Shown: piece after piece, positions 26,816 through 35,193 of the stretch
Layout of the letters: every line of letters begins with the position of its first letter
Position numbering within the stretch: position 1 is the stretch's first letter
Assembly (NCBI GenBank): GCA_017395925.1
Contig: JAFQNJ010000006.1
Span: 17,471 to 81,470, forward strand
DNA length: 64,000 nt
Direction: 5' to 3'
Source of the DNA: Ruminococcus sp.
GTDB taxonomy: Bacteria > Bacillota > Clostridia > Oscillospirales > Acutalibacteraceae
Made by a program: the position numbers and the translations under genes
The notes under the pieces: model-generated
Database searches by the model: none
Seen by the model: the letters and a program-made list of their open reading frames with translations, nothing else
Told to the model about the DNA's origin: nothing

Positions 26816-28129
26816 TCAGAGTCTCCAGTACTCGTAGCCTGCTGCCTCGTACTCTTTGCGGTTGAGAAGGCCCTTGATATCAAGGAGAACTTTTTTGTGC
26901 TCACAGGAGTAGAACTTTGCCATATCCTCAAGTGTGAGAGAGGAGAACTCATCGTGAGCAACAGCCAGAATAACTGCGTCCATATCGCGGATGGTGTCCA
27001 TATCTGCGAACTCCATACCGTACTCGTGGAGTGCCTCGCCCTTGTCGGCAACGGGGTCGGCGATAACGGGAGTGATACCGTACTCTGCAAGCTCGTTAAC
27101 GATGTCGATGATTCTGGTATTTCTGGTGTCGGGGCAGTTTTCCTTGAAGGTGAAGCCCAGAATTGCAACCTTGGCGGACTTAACGGGAACATCTGCGGCG
27201 ATAAGCTTCTTTACCAGAGATTCGGTAACGTACTTGCCCATATCGTCGTTGATGCGTCTGCCGGAGAGGATAATCTGCGAGTGATAACCCATCTGTTCTG
27301 CCTTGTATGTAAGATAGTAGGGGTCAACACCGATGCAGTGACCGCCAACAAGACCGGGGAAGAACTTCAGGAAGTTCCATTTGGTACCTGCGGCCTCAAG
27401 GACTGCCTTTGTATCAATACCCATCTTGTTGAAGATGATGGAAAGCTCGTTCATAAATGCGATGTTGATATCGCGCTGTGAATTCTCAATAACCTTTGCG
27501 GCTTCGGCAACCTTGATGCTCTCTGCTCTGTGAACGCCTGCTTCAACAACAAGCTCATAGACATTTGCAACTTCCTCAAGAGTTTCCTCGTCCATACCGG
27601 AAACGATTTTTACGATAGTTTCCAGACGGTGAACCTTGTCGCCGGGGTTGATTCTTTCGGGAGAGTAGCCGATTTTGAAATCCACGCCGCACTTGAGACC
27701 GGACTCAGCCTCAAGGATGGGAATGCATACATCCTCGGTAACTCCGGGATAAACGGTGGATTCGTAAACAACAATAGAGCCTTTTGTCAGATATTTTCCA
27801 AGAATGTGAGATGCTCCCTCAACAGGAGTGAGGTCGGGAGTGTGGTCGGAGTTGACGGGAGTGGGGACTGCGACAATGTGGAACTTTGCCTCTCTGAGTC
27901 TTTCGGGGTCAGAGGTGAAGTCTACCGCGCAGTTCTTGATAGCTTCGTCGCCGACTTCCTTTGTGGGGTCGATACCGCTTTTGTAGAGGTCGATTTTTGC
28001 CTTGTTGACGTCAAAGCCGATAACGTCTACTTTCTTTGAGAAAGAAACAGCAATAGGCATACCTACGTAGCCAAGACCTACAAGGGAGATTTTTTCTTCA
28101 CGGTTTACGATTTTCTGATAAAGTGACAT
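26816..28129 (-). CDS. UDP-N-acetyl-D-glucosamine 6-dehydrogenase (WbpO/TviB type)
   Basis: 437-residue nucleotide-sugar dehydrogenase. NAD site GLGYVGMP (18-25), catalytic Cys265 in [12 protein letters not shown] and C-terminal [13 protein letters not shown]. It oxidises the C6 hydroxyl of a UDP-sugar to a carboxylate in two NAD-dependent steps. Close pairing with the WbpP/TviC-type epimerase argues for UDP-GlcNAcA/GalNAcA over UDP-glucuronate. GGAGG precedes the ATG. Confidence 0.9.
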   Translation of the reverse strand: MSLYQKIVNREEKISLVGLGYVGMPIAVSFSKKVDVIGFDVNKAKIDLYKSGIDPTKEVGDEAIKNCAVDFTSDPERLREAKFHIVAVPTPVNSDHTPDLTPVEGASHILGKYLTKGSIVVYESTVYPGVTEDVCIPILEAESGLKCGVDFKIGYSPERINPGDKVHRLETIVKIVSGMDEETLEEVANVYELVVEAGVHRAESIKVAEAAKVIENSQRDINIAFMNELSIIFNKMGIDTKAVLEAAGTKWNFLKFFPGLVGGHCIGVDPYYLTYKAEQMGYHSQIILSGRRINDDMGKYVTESLVKKLIAADVPVKSAKVAILGFTFKENCPDTRNTRIIDIVNELAEYGITPVIADPVADKGEALHEYGMEFADMDTIRDMDAVILAVAHDEFSSLTLEDMAKFYSCEHKKVLLDIKGLLNRKEYEAAGYEYWRL

Positions 28130-28159
28130 ATTTATTTCCTCCGTTTATGTAATGGATTT

Positions 28160-29266
28160 TCAGTTTATCTCAAGATGTCCCAGCAACACTTCGTTGACTT
28201 TGCGGACATCAAATTTTTCTTTGCAGTAGTTGTAGCTTGCATCCCCCATTTTTTGGATGAGTGACGGGTCTTCGATAAATCTGCACATTGTGTCGGCGAG
28301 AGCCTTCGGGTCCTTCACGGGAACAAGAAAGCCTGTCTCCCCGTGGATTACTGTTTCCCTGCAGCCGGGAGCATCGGTGGTGATTACGGGTCTGCCCATA
28401 GCCATAGCTTCCTGTACTGTGCGGGGGATGCCTTCGCGGTAAGAGGGAAGTACAAAGACGGAACACTGTCGGTAGTAAACCCTGACATCGGGATGCTCGG
28501 GATAATACTCGATAACACCGTCGTTTACATAGCGCTCAATCTCGGCTTTGGAGAGAGAATCCTGCATACTCTCATCAATTTCGCCCAGATACATCATCCT
28601 GACATTGGGGTGCTTTTTGCGTACTATGGAACAAGCCTCAAGGTATTCGGAGGCACCCTTGCAATGGAGTGCTCTGGAAAGCATAAAGAAAACGGGTTCT
28701 GCGGGAAGTGCTTCCCTTTCGAAACGCTCCATATTTACACCGGAGCCGTTGACCATACAGCACTTGTCCTTTTTGAGAAGTTTCAGCGACACGAAGTCGT
28801 CTCTGTCATCGGTGTTCATAAAGATTACCTTCTGTGCACAGGCGAAACCCATACGGTAAAGCATCTTCACGATGATTCTGATAAGTTTTGCCTTGGTGCT
28901 CTTTGCGGCAAATACATAGCCTGCTCCTGCTATCATTGAGTATCGGTGCTTGACACCTGCAAGCTTTGCGGCAATGGCACCGTAGATAACGGGCTTGATG
29001 GTGTAGCCGAAGGTGACGTCAGGCTTCTCTTTCCTGAAAAGCTTAGTCAGTGCAAAAAGATGCTTCAGGTCAGAGACAGGATTGACACCTGTTTTGTTCA
29101 TGGGGACTTTGACGAATCGGGCACCCAGAGCTTCAATTTTATCCACATCCTTATCATCGGGACCTGTGACTATTACCTCATAGCCTTTTGAAATGATGTC
29201 CTTGATAAGGTCGCCTCGGAAATTGTAGGCGGTGCGGTTTTTCGGTGAAATCAGTACAAATTTCAT
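28160..29266 (-). CDS. Glycosyltransferase family 4 protein (PglA-like)
   Basis: 368 residues with a GT-B fold. LLSRALHCKG-type linker (FFMLSRALHCKG), EX7E-type loop PSYREGIPRTVQEAMAMGRP and TDAPGCRETVIHGETGFLVP. The N-terminal layout (GDLIKDIISKGYEV, FGYTIKPVIYG, SMIAGAGYVF) is that of enzymes such as PglA that add the second sugar to undecaprenyl-diphospho-amino-sugar. It is the third gene of the operon, near the initiating transferase, which fits. Confidence 0.9.
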   Translation of the reverse strand: MKFVLISPKNRTAYNFRGDLIKDIISKGYEVIVTGPDDKDVDKIEALGARFVKVPMNKTGVNPVSDLKHLFALTKLFRKEKPDVTFGYTIKPVIYGAIAAKLAGVKHRYSMIAGAGYVFAAKSTKAKLIRIIVKMLYRMGFACAQKVIFMNTDDRDDFVSLKLLKKDKCCMVNGSGVNMERFEREALPAEPVFFMLSRALHCKGASEYLEACSIVRKKHPNVRMMYLGEIDESMQDSLSKAEIERYVNDGVIEYYPEHPDVRVYYRQCSVFVLPSYREGIPRTVQEAMAMGRPVITTDAPGCRETVIHGETGFLVPVKDPKALADTMCRFIEDPSLIQKMGDASYNYCKEKFDVRKVNEVLLGHLEIN

Positions 29267-29305
29267 TTTGTTCCAACTTTCCGTATTGATTAAATGTTTA
29301 TCGGA

Positions 29306-30226
29306 TTAAATGGTTGTTTTGGAAAAATCGTATTCGGTGAGATTCTTGTATAGCAGAGAGAACATTCTCTCCCTCGTTCCGTCAGAGACGAAACTGTTGT
29401 GGGGAGTGATGATAACTCTCTCATTGTTCCACAGAGGAGAGGTTTCTTCAAGAGGCTCGGTCTCAAATACATCCAGAGCAACTCCAAGGAGCTTATCCTC
29501 TTTGAGTGCTTTTGTGAGAGCATCGGTGTCGATAATCGCACCTCTTGCAACATTGATAAGAACAGAAGAATCCTTCATTGAGGCAAAAAGTTCTTCAGAG
29601 AAAAGTCCACGGGTGCTGTCGGTGAGGGGGAGTGTCAGCACGGTGATGTCGGCTCTTGAGAGTGCCTCCTTCAGACTGTCCATATAGTAGAATTCGTCTA
29701 TGAATTCGGATTTGCTGTCAAAAATATCTGCACCGAGCACTTTTGCACCAAAAGCCTTGAAGCGCTTGGCACACTGGCATCCTACATTGCCTGTGCCCAC
29801 AATAAGCACCTGCTTGCCGCAGATTTCCAGAAGGTCGCGGTGCTTTTGCCAGATTTTCTTTTTCTGTTGTGCAGAGAATTCGGCGGACTTTTTATATATC
29901 TCCAGAGTTTTGAGCAGCACCCATTCCGCCATAGGTATGCTGTAAACACCCTTTGCGTTGAAGAGAGAGATGCCTTTTGTGGCGAAATATCCCACAGGAA
30001 CGCGGTCAAAACCGGCACTTGTGAGTTGAACAACCTTGAGGTTTTCAAAAAGCTCGGGAGGGTTAAACTTGAAAAGATTGTTGCAGACCACTGCATCAAA
30101 TTTTGAGCAATCAATGGAGAGGGGTTCGAGTTCATTCTGCACAAAGGTTATCTCAAATCCTGCATTCTGAAGCATTGTGAGCTGTTCATCGGTGTAGCTG
30201 AAAGCTCCCGTCAGCAGAAGTTTCAC
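29306..30226 (-). CDS. D-isomer-specific 2-hydroxyacid dehydrogenase
   Basis: 306 residues. The NAD domain has VLIVGTGNVGCQCAKRF and the catalytic Arg, Glu and His lie in NVARGAIIDTDAL, LDVFETEPLEE and IITPHNSFV. Members interconvert 2-keto and D-2-hydroxy acids. Placement as second gene of a polysaccharide operon suggests it makes an acyl or lactyl-type substituent or keeps a keto-acid pool for the pathway (inference). The start is GTG 30226, 7 nt after AGGAGG. Confidence 0.88.
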   Translation of the reverse strand: MKLLLTGAFSYTDEQLTMLQNAGFEITFVQNELEPLSIDCSKFDAVVCNNLFKFNPPELFENLKVVQLTSAGFDRVPVGYFATKGISLFNAKGVYSIPMAEWVLLKTLEIYKKSAEFSAQQKKKIWQKHRDLLEICGKQVLIVGTGNVGCQCAKRFKAFGAKVLGADIFDSKSEFIDEFYYMDSLKEALSRADITVLTLPLTDSTRGLFSEELFASMKDSSVLINVARGAIIDTDALTKALKEDKLLGVALDVFETEPLEETSPLWNNERVIITPHNSFVSDGTRERMFSLLYKNLTEYDFSKTTI

Positions 30227-30262
30227 TCAAATTCCTCCTTTTCAGCGTTGAATTATTGCACG

Positions 30263-30895
30263 TCAGACGGTAACCTCTTCCTTCTGGGTTTCGTTTGCGG
30301 TTACAGTCTCTTTGGTGTTTTCGTTGTCGGCATTTGTAAATACTTTGAATATGGTCATAAAGAAGATTTTGATATCAAGGGAGAGAGATACATTCTCATT
30401 GTACCAGCAGTTGAGTTCAATGCGTCTGTTCCATTCAACGTCTTTTCTGCCGTTTACCTGTGCCCAGCCGGTGATGCCGGGGCGTGTGTCAAACATATGA
30501 AGCTGAGCTTCTGTATATTCTTCAATAGGCCAAGGATGGTATGTAAGGGGAGGTCTGGGACCGATAAGGCTCATATCGCCTTTGAGAATATTGAAAAGCT
30601 GGGGGAGTTCGTCGATGCTGGTGGCACGGATGATTTTCCCCACTTTGGTAACTCTGGCGTCGCCTTTTGAAGAATACACACCTGAGCCTGTATGTTCGGC
30701 ACCCTGACACATACTGCGGAACTTGTATATTTCGAATACTTTGCCACCCTTTCCAAGGCGCTGCTGCTTGAATATGGCAGGTCCTTTGGACTCAAGTTTA
30801 ATGAGCACTGCGGTTACAAGCATCAGCGGCCACAGGGCTAAAATTCCGCAAAGGGAAATGAAAATATCAGCAAATCGCTTTATATGAAGATACAT
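30263..30895 (-). CDS. Undecaprenyl-phosphate sugar-1-phosphate transferase (PglC-like)
   Basis: 210-residue monotopic phosphoglycosyl transferase. N-terminal membrane helix (~8-30), then FEIYKFRSM, SIDELPQLFNILKGDMSLIG and RPGITGWAQVNGR. It starts repeat-unit synthesis by moving a sugar phosphate onto undecaprenyl phosphate. Its small size is like PglC, not the five-span WbaP type. A polar tail (about 195-210) is not part of the family. It heads the minus-strand operon and is the only initiating transferase seen for either operon. Confidence 0.93.
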   Translation of the reverse strand: MYLHIKRFADIFISLCGILALWPLMLVTAVLIKLESKGPAIFKQQRLGKGGKVFEIYKFRSMCQGAEHTGSGVYSSKGDARVTKVGKIIRATSIDELPQLFNILKGDMSLIGPRPPLTYHPWPIEEYTEAQLHMFDTRPGITGWAQVNGRKDVEWNRRIELNCWYNENVSLSLDIKIFFMTIFKVFTNADNENTKETVTANETQKEEVTV

Positions 30896-30959
30896 GGTAT
30901 GTAGTCCCCCGTAGTTTCTTTATGAGTAAAATTCCTCATTTTAACCCATATTAAAATAT

Positions 30960-30987
30960 ATTATATCATATAATGTAAAAAAAGCAA
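30960..30987 (-). promoter_or_regulatory. Candidate promoter of the minus-strand polysaccharide operon
   Basis: Minus-strand perfect -10 TATAAT (30960-30965), 16-bp spacer and weak -35 TTGCTT (30982-30987), 65 bp upstream of the initiating transferase. No other good promoter was seen in the ~15 kb downstream intergenic gaps. Confidence 0.5.
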
Positions 30988-31095
30988 TTATAAATGTTAA
31001 TTAAAATGGAAATTTTGTGTACAGGCAGGTATGAGTTTCACATAAAGATGCAAAAGTGCATGAAAAAATTTCCCGAGAGCCCCAAATTAATTTTG

Positions 31096-31124
31096 TTGAC
31101 TTATGTATTTTTATGTATTATAAT
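31096..31124 (+). promoter_or_regulatory. Promoter of the membrane 4,6-dehydratase gene
   Basis: -35 TTGACT (31096-31101), 17-bp spacer, perfect -10 TATAAT (31119-31124); leader about 75 nt. Confidence 0.78.
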
Positions 31125-31205
31125 TTTTAATGAGTTACTATGGATAAGTGTATCTTTGACACACTTGTTTGCAATTCCTGATTATATGGGATTTGGGTGT
31201 TAATA

Positions 31206-33116
31206 ATGAAAAACTTGAATGTAAGAAAAATTGCAGTTATGGCAATAGATGCCATGATGCTGATAACCATAGGATTCCTGATAAATCTGGGTCTTATGTG
31301 GGTGGATATACTGCGAGATGTCACCGGAATTCAGGGCTTTATGATGGAGTGGTCAACCCTTACGCTTGTGTTGGCTATTGAGGTGATGTTCTGCTTCTTC
31401 ACCCTTTATGTGACGGGTGCCTATGCCTTTATGTGGCAACTTATGGGCAAACGGGTGTACCTCTCCTGTGCACTGGGTGTTACGGCAGGAATGGTGCTTT
31501 CCATTGCGTTGATGTCCTTTTTCGGTGTGTTTGAATCGGATGTTCCGTACTGTTTCTTTGCCCTTCATTACGTGCTGATGATTCTGGGAACCATCGCTTT
31601 CAGAGTGGTAGTGAAGAGTGCGGTACAGAGGCTTACAGAAGCAGGTCGCTCCGAAAACTATGAGCGTACCCTTATTGTAGGTGCAGGACGTGCGGCAATG
31701 ATGATTCTTGCCGATATTGAAAACGCAAAGAAAGATATTAACAACCCTTCCCGAAATATACTTCCCGTAGGACTTGTTGATGATGACCGCACCAAGTATG
31801 GCAGCAAAATAAATGGTGTAAGTGTCCTTGGCAGTACTGAAGATATCCCGATGCTCTGCAAAAAGAGCAATATTTCAATGATAGTTTTTGCCATTCCTTC
31901 CTGCAGCGAGGAGGAGCGTCAACGCATTCTTGCTCTCTGTTCCCAGACGGAATGCAAAATCAAGATGCTTCCTTATCTCAGCCAGCTTCTCTTTGACGGT
32001 GACGGCTCCAAGCCTCAGCTACTCAATCAGGTGAAGGATATCAAGATAGAAGACCTTCTTGGCAGAGAACCTATTACCTTTGACAGAAATGTCGTCAGGG
32101 ATTTCATCAAGGGCAAGACCCTTATGGTAACAGGCGGCGGCGGTTCTATCGGCAGCGAGCTGGTGCGCCAGATTGCAGACTACAGACCCCGACAGGTTAT
32201 TATAGTTGATATTTACGAGAACAACGCATACGATATACAGCAGGAGCTTTTGCTTGAGCACGAGAATGACCTGGACGTTGTGACCCTTATCGCCTCTGTG
32301 AGAGATTACGATAAGATGAACCTGATTTTTGAAAAATATCGTCCTCAGGTGGTATTCCATGCGGCGGCACACAAGCACGTTCCCTTGATGGAGACCTCCC
32401 CCGAGGAAGCGGTTAAAAACAATATTTTCGGCACTTTCAATATGGCAACTCTTGCTGAAAAGTACGAGGTTGAGAAGTTTATTATGATTTCCACGGATAA
32501 GGCGGTAAATCCCACAAACGTAATGGGAGCTACCAAGAGATGCTGTGAAATGATAGTTCAGTACAAGTCCCAACACTCGGAAAAAACCGAGTTTGTAACC
32601 ACACGTTTCGGTAATGTTCTGGGTTCCAACGGTTCAGTAATTCCCCTTTTCAGAAGACAGATTGAAAGTGGCAAACCCGTAACCGTAACCCATCCCGACA
32701 TCATCAGATATTTTATGACCATTCCCGAGGCGGTGTCCTTGGTGCTTCAGGCAGGTGCTATGGCTCAGGGCGGCGAGATATTCGTCCTTGATATGGGCGA
32801 CCCCGTGAAGATTACCACTCTGGCGGAGAATCTTATCAGAATGTACGGCAAGGTTCCCTACAAGGATGTGGAAATCCGCTTTACCGGACTTCGTCCCGGA
32901 GAGAAACTCTTCGAGGAACTTCTGATGAACGAAGAGGGTCTGAAATCCACAGAAAATAAGAAAATTTTCATTGGAAATCAGATAGCTATTGATGAGGTGG
33001 AATTGCTTTCAAAACTTGAGGTTCTGCGCCACGCTGCCGAGGAGAATGACAGCGAAAAAACTGTGGAAATTCTCAGTGATATCGTCCCCACCTTTAAACA
33101 CAAAACCAACGCGTAA
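31206..33116 (+). CDS. Membrane UDP-GlcNAc 4,6-dehydratase (PglF/WbpM/CapD type)
   Basis: 636 residues. Four N-terminal spans (~9-33, 52-72, 86-108, 115-134), a first Rossmann-like domain (TLIVGAGRAAMMIL, ~155-168) and a catalytic SDR domain with VTGGGGSIGSEL (~308-319), FHAAAHKHVPLMETSPEEA and MxxxK in NVMGATK. This matches full-length PglF/WbpM, which make UDP-2-acetamido-4-keto-2,6-dideoxyhexose from UDP-GlcNAc. Divergent placement from a PglC-like transferase suggests a bacillosamine-type initiating sugar, with one of the DegT enzymes as aminotransferase. ATG 31206 is preferred to GTG 31197; the ribosome site is weak. Confidence 0.92.
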   Translation: MKNLNVRKIAVMAIDAMMLITIGFLINLGLMWVDILRDVTGIQGFMMEWSTLTLVLAIEVMFCFFTLYVTGAYAFMWQLMGKRVYLSCALGVTAGMVLSIALMSFFGVFESDVPYCFFALHYVLMILGTIAFRVVVKSAVQRLTEAGRSENYERTLIVGAGRAAMMILADIENAKKDINNPSRNILPVGLVDDDRTKYGSKINGVSVLGSTEDIPMLCKKSNISMIVFAIPSCSEEERQRILALCSQTECKIKMLPYLSQLLFDGDGSKPQLLNQVKDIKIEDLLGREPITFDRNVVRDFIKGKTLMVTGGGGSIGSELVRQIADYRPRQVIIVDIYENNAYDIQQELLLEHENDLDVVTLIASVRDYDKMNLIFEKYRPQVVFHAAAHKHVPLMETSPEEAVKNNIFGTFNMATLAEKYEVEKFIMISTDKAVNPTNVMGATKRCCEMIVQYKSQHSEKTEFVTTRFGNVLGSNGSVIPLFRRQIESGKPVTVTHPDIIRYFMTIPEAVSLVLQAGAMAQGGEIFVLDMGDPVKITTLAENLIRMYGKVPYKDVEIRFTGLRPGEKLFEELLMNEEGLKSTENKKIFIGNQIAIDEVELLSKLEVLRHAAEENDSEKTVEILSDIVPTFKHKTNA

Positions 33117-33217
33117 TAATACGTAATTGAGAGTATCTGCACCTTGATTGTAAGGTAAGATTTATTCTGATTATCGTTTATATTGTTATTTATTCTACTT
33201 TTGAAGGAGCAATTTTT

Positions 33218-35044
33218 ATGTGCGGAATAGTAGGTTACATTGGTTCAAAAGACTGTAGCGAGGTACTGGTCTCTGCTTTGAGAAAGCTTGAGTACAGAGG
33301 CTACGACTCGGCAGGTATTGCAGTCTTTGAGGATGGCAAAATATCAGTCAAGAAGGCACAGGGCAGACTTGACGATCTGGAGAAAAAGATGGAATATGAG
33401 GGAAGACCTCTGGGTCATGCAGGAATAGGTCATACCCGCTGGGCAACCCACGGTGTTCCTTCCGAGACAAACTCTCATCCCCACCGCGGCGGCGAGAAGG
33501 TTACTCTTGTACATAACGGCATCATCGAAAACTATAAAGAGCTTAAGGAGATGCTCATAGAGTCAGGCAGAGAGTTTGTGAGCGAAACCGACACAGAGGT
33601 AGCGGCACAGCTCCTTGACTCAAACTACGACGGTGACCCCGTAAAGGCTATCGCAAAGACTCTTTCTCAGGTAGAAGGCTCATTTGCTTTGGGAATTCTT
33701 TTCTCTGACAGAGCAGGGGAGATTTATGCAGTAAGACGTGAAAGTCCCCTTATTGTCGGTGTTGCAGAGGGCGAGAGCTTCATCGCATCCGACGTTCCTG
33801 CAATCATTAAATACACAAAGAATTACTATCTCCTTGAACACGATGAAATTGCAAAGCTCACCGAGGAGGGAGTTACCTTCTGTGATCTTCAGGGCAATCC
33901 CATTGAGAAGGAACTGAAGGTTGCTGACTGGAATGAGGACGCCGCAGAAAAAGGCGGCTACGATCATTTTATGATTAAGGAAATCCACGAGCAGCCCACA
34001 GCGGTAAAGACTACCATCACTCCCAGAATTGTAGAGGGTATGCCTAATCTGGAAGAGTGCAACATCACTATTGATGCGCTCAAGGATATTAATCAGATTT
34101 ACATTGTAGCCTGCGGTACTGCCATGCACGCAGGTATGGTAGGAAAGTATGTTATCGAGAAGCTTGCAAAAGTTCCCGTTATTGTAGATATTGCATCCGA
34201 GTTCCGTTATCGCGAACCCCTTATTCACAAGGGCGACTTGGTAATTATTATCTCCCAGTCGGGCGAGACCGCGGACTCTCTGGCGGCTATGCGACTTGCA
34301 AAGAGTATGGGTGCACAGACTCTCGGCATTGTAAATGCCAAGGGAAGCTCCATTGCCCGTGAGGCGGATATGCTTATATACACCCACGCAGGCCCCGAAA
34401 TTGCCGTTGCATCCACAAAGGCATATATGGTGCAGATAGCAGTTATGTATCTGCTCTCATTTGAACTTGCTTTTGCCAAGGGCTTTATTACTGACGGTGA
34501 GTGTTGCAGACTTACAGACACTCTTCAGGGTATTCCTGCTCTTATTGAGGACACTATCGACAAGACCAATGACCTGTGTCACGATATCGCCGAGAAACTT
34601 ACAGAGGCAGAGAGTCTTCTGTATATCGGCAGAGGTCTTGACTATGCTCTCTCTATGGAGGGTTCTCTGAAGCTCAAGGAAATTTCCTATATCCACTCCG
34701 AGGCTTATGCTGCCGGTGAGCTCAAACACGGAACAATTTCCCTTATTACCGAGGGTATGCCCGTCATTGCAGTTGCAACCCAGAACTCTCTTTACGACAA
34801 GACCGTCAGCAACATCAAGGAGGTTCGTGCAAGAGGCGCTATGGTTGTGCTTGTCTGTGACGAAAAAGCCAAGGTTGGTGCTGATGTGGCAGATTATATC
34901 ATCCGTGTGCCTCAGACCGATGAGGTGCTGATGCCCATGACTGCCGCAGTACCCCTCCAGCTTCTGGCATATTACACCTCCGTGCTTCGCGGAAACGACG
35001 TTGATAAGCCCAGAAATCTGGCAAAATCCGTAACAGTTGAGTAA
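33218..35044 (+). CDS. glmS: Glutamine-fructose-6-phosphate aminotransferase
   Basis: 608 residues, the usual length. N-terminal MCGIVGYIG puts the nucleophile Cys2 of the class II glutaminase domain in place, with RGYDSAGIA and GHTRWATHG. Two SIS sugar-isomerase domains follow (ACGTAMHAG, SQSGETADSL; GRGLDYALSMEGSLKLKEIS). It makes glucosamine-6-phosphate, precursor of UDP-GlcNAc for peptidoglycan and for the sugars made nearby. The leader of about 100 bp shows no obvious glmS ribozyme. GAAGGAG precedes the ATG. Confidence 0.98.
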   Translation: MCGIVGYIGSKDCSEVLVSALRKLEYRGYDSAGIAVFEDGKISVKKAQGRLDDLEKKMEYEGRPLGHAGIGHTRWATHGVPSETNSHPHRGGEKVTLVHNGIIENYKELKEMLIESGREFVSETDTEVAAQLLDSNYDGDPVKAIAKTLSQVEGSFALGILFSDRAGEIYAVRRESPLIVGVAEGESFIASDVPAIIKYTKNYYLLEHDEIAKLTEEGVTFCDLQGNPIEKELKVADWNEDAAEKGGYDHFMIKEIHEQPTAVKTTITPRIVEGMPNLEECNITIDALKDINQIYIVACGTAMHAGMVGKYVIEKLAKVPVIVDIASEFRYREPLIHKGDLVIIISQSGETADSLAAMRLAKSMGAQTLGIVNAKGSSIAREADMLIYTHAGPEIAVASTKAYMVQIAVMYLLSFELAFAKGFITDGECCRLTDTLQGIPALIEDTIDKTNDLCHDIAEKLTEAESLLYIGRGLDYALSMEGSLKLKEISYIHSEAYAAGELKHGTISLITEGMPVIAVATQNSLYDKTVSNIKEVRARGAMVVLVCDEKAKVGADVADYIIRVPQTDEVLMPMTAAVPLQLLAYYTSVLRGNDVDKPRNLAKSVTVE

Positions 35045-35060
35045 TTGAAAATCTATTTGA

Positions 35061-35092
35061 GCCGCCGTTTGTTATGAACGGCGGCTTTTTTT
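35061..35092 (+). terminator. Terminator after glmS
   Basis: Perfect 9-bp arms GCCGCCGTT (35061-35069) and AACGGCGGC (35077-35085), 7-nt loop, then seven T residues. Confidence 0.94.
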
Positions 35093-35129
35093 CAGATGTT
35101 AATTTTCTCTGAAGTTACAATATTGTTTG

Positions 35130-35158
35130 TTGACAGTTTTAATTCGAGGTAATAATAT
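35130..35158 (+). promoter_or_regulatory. Promoter of the FHA-SEDS/PBP operon
   Basis: Perfect -35 TTGACA (35130-35135), 17-bp spacer and -10 TAATAT (35153-35158), 36 bp before the ATG. Confidence 0.65.
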
Positions 35159-35193
35159 AAGCATAGAACTTATAATTGAAAGGAGGCGGCGAG

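Larger units (their letters stand above)
30896..31205. other. Divergent intergenic region between the two polysaccharide transcription units
   Basis: 310 bp of AT-rich sequence without a gene. It holds the minus-strand promoter at 30960-30987 and the plus-strand promoter at 31096-31124, with about 110 bp between them. I see no riboswitch, long inverted repeat or JUMPStart-like element. Confidence 0.7.

Noticed and set aside
33117-33217. A glmS ribozyme or riboswitch upstream of glmS
   Set aside because: The gap is only about 100 bp, AT-rich, and shows no paired core that would fit a glmS ribozyme.
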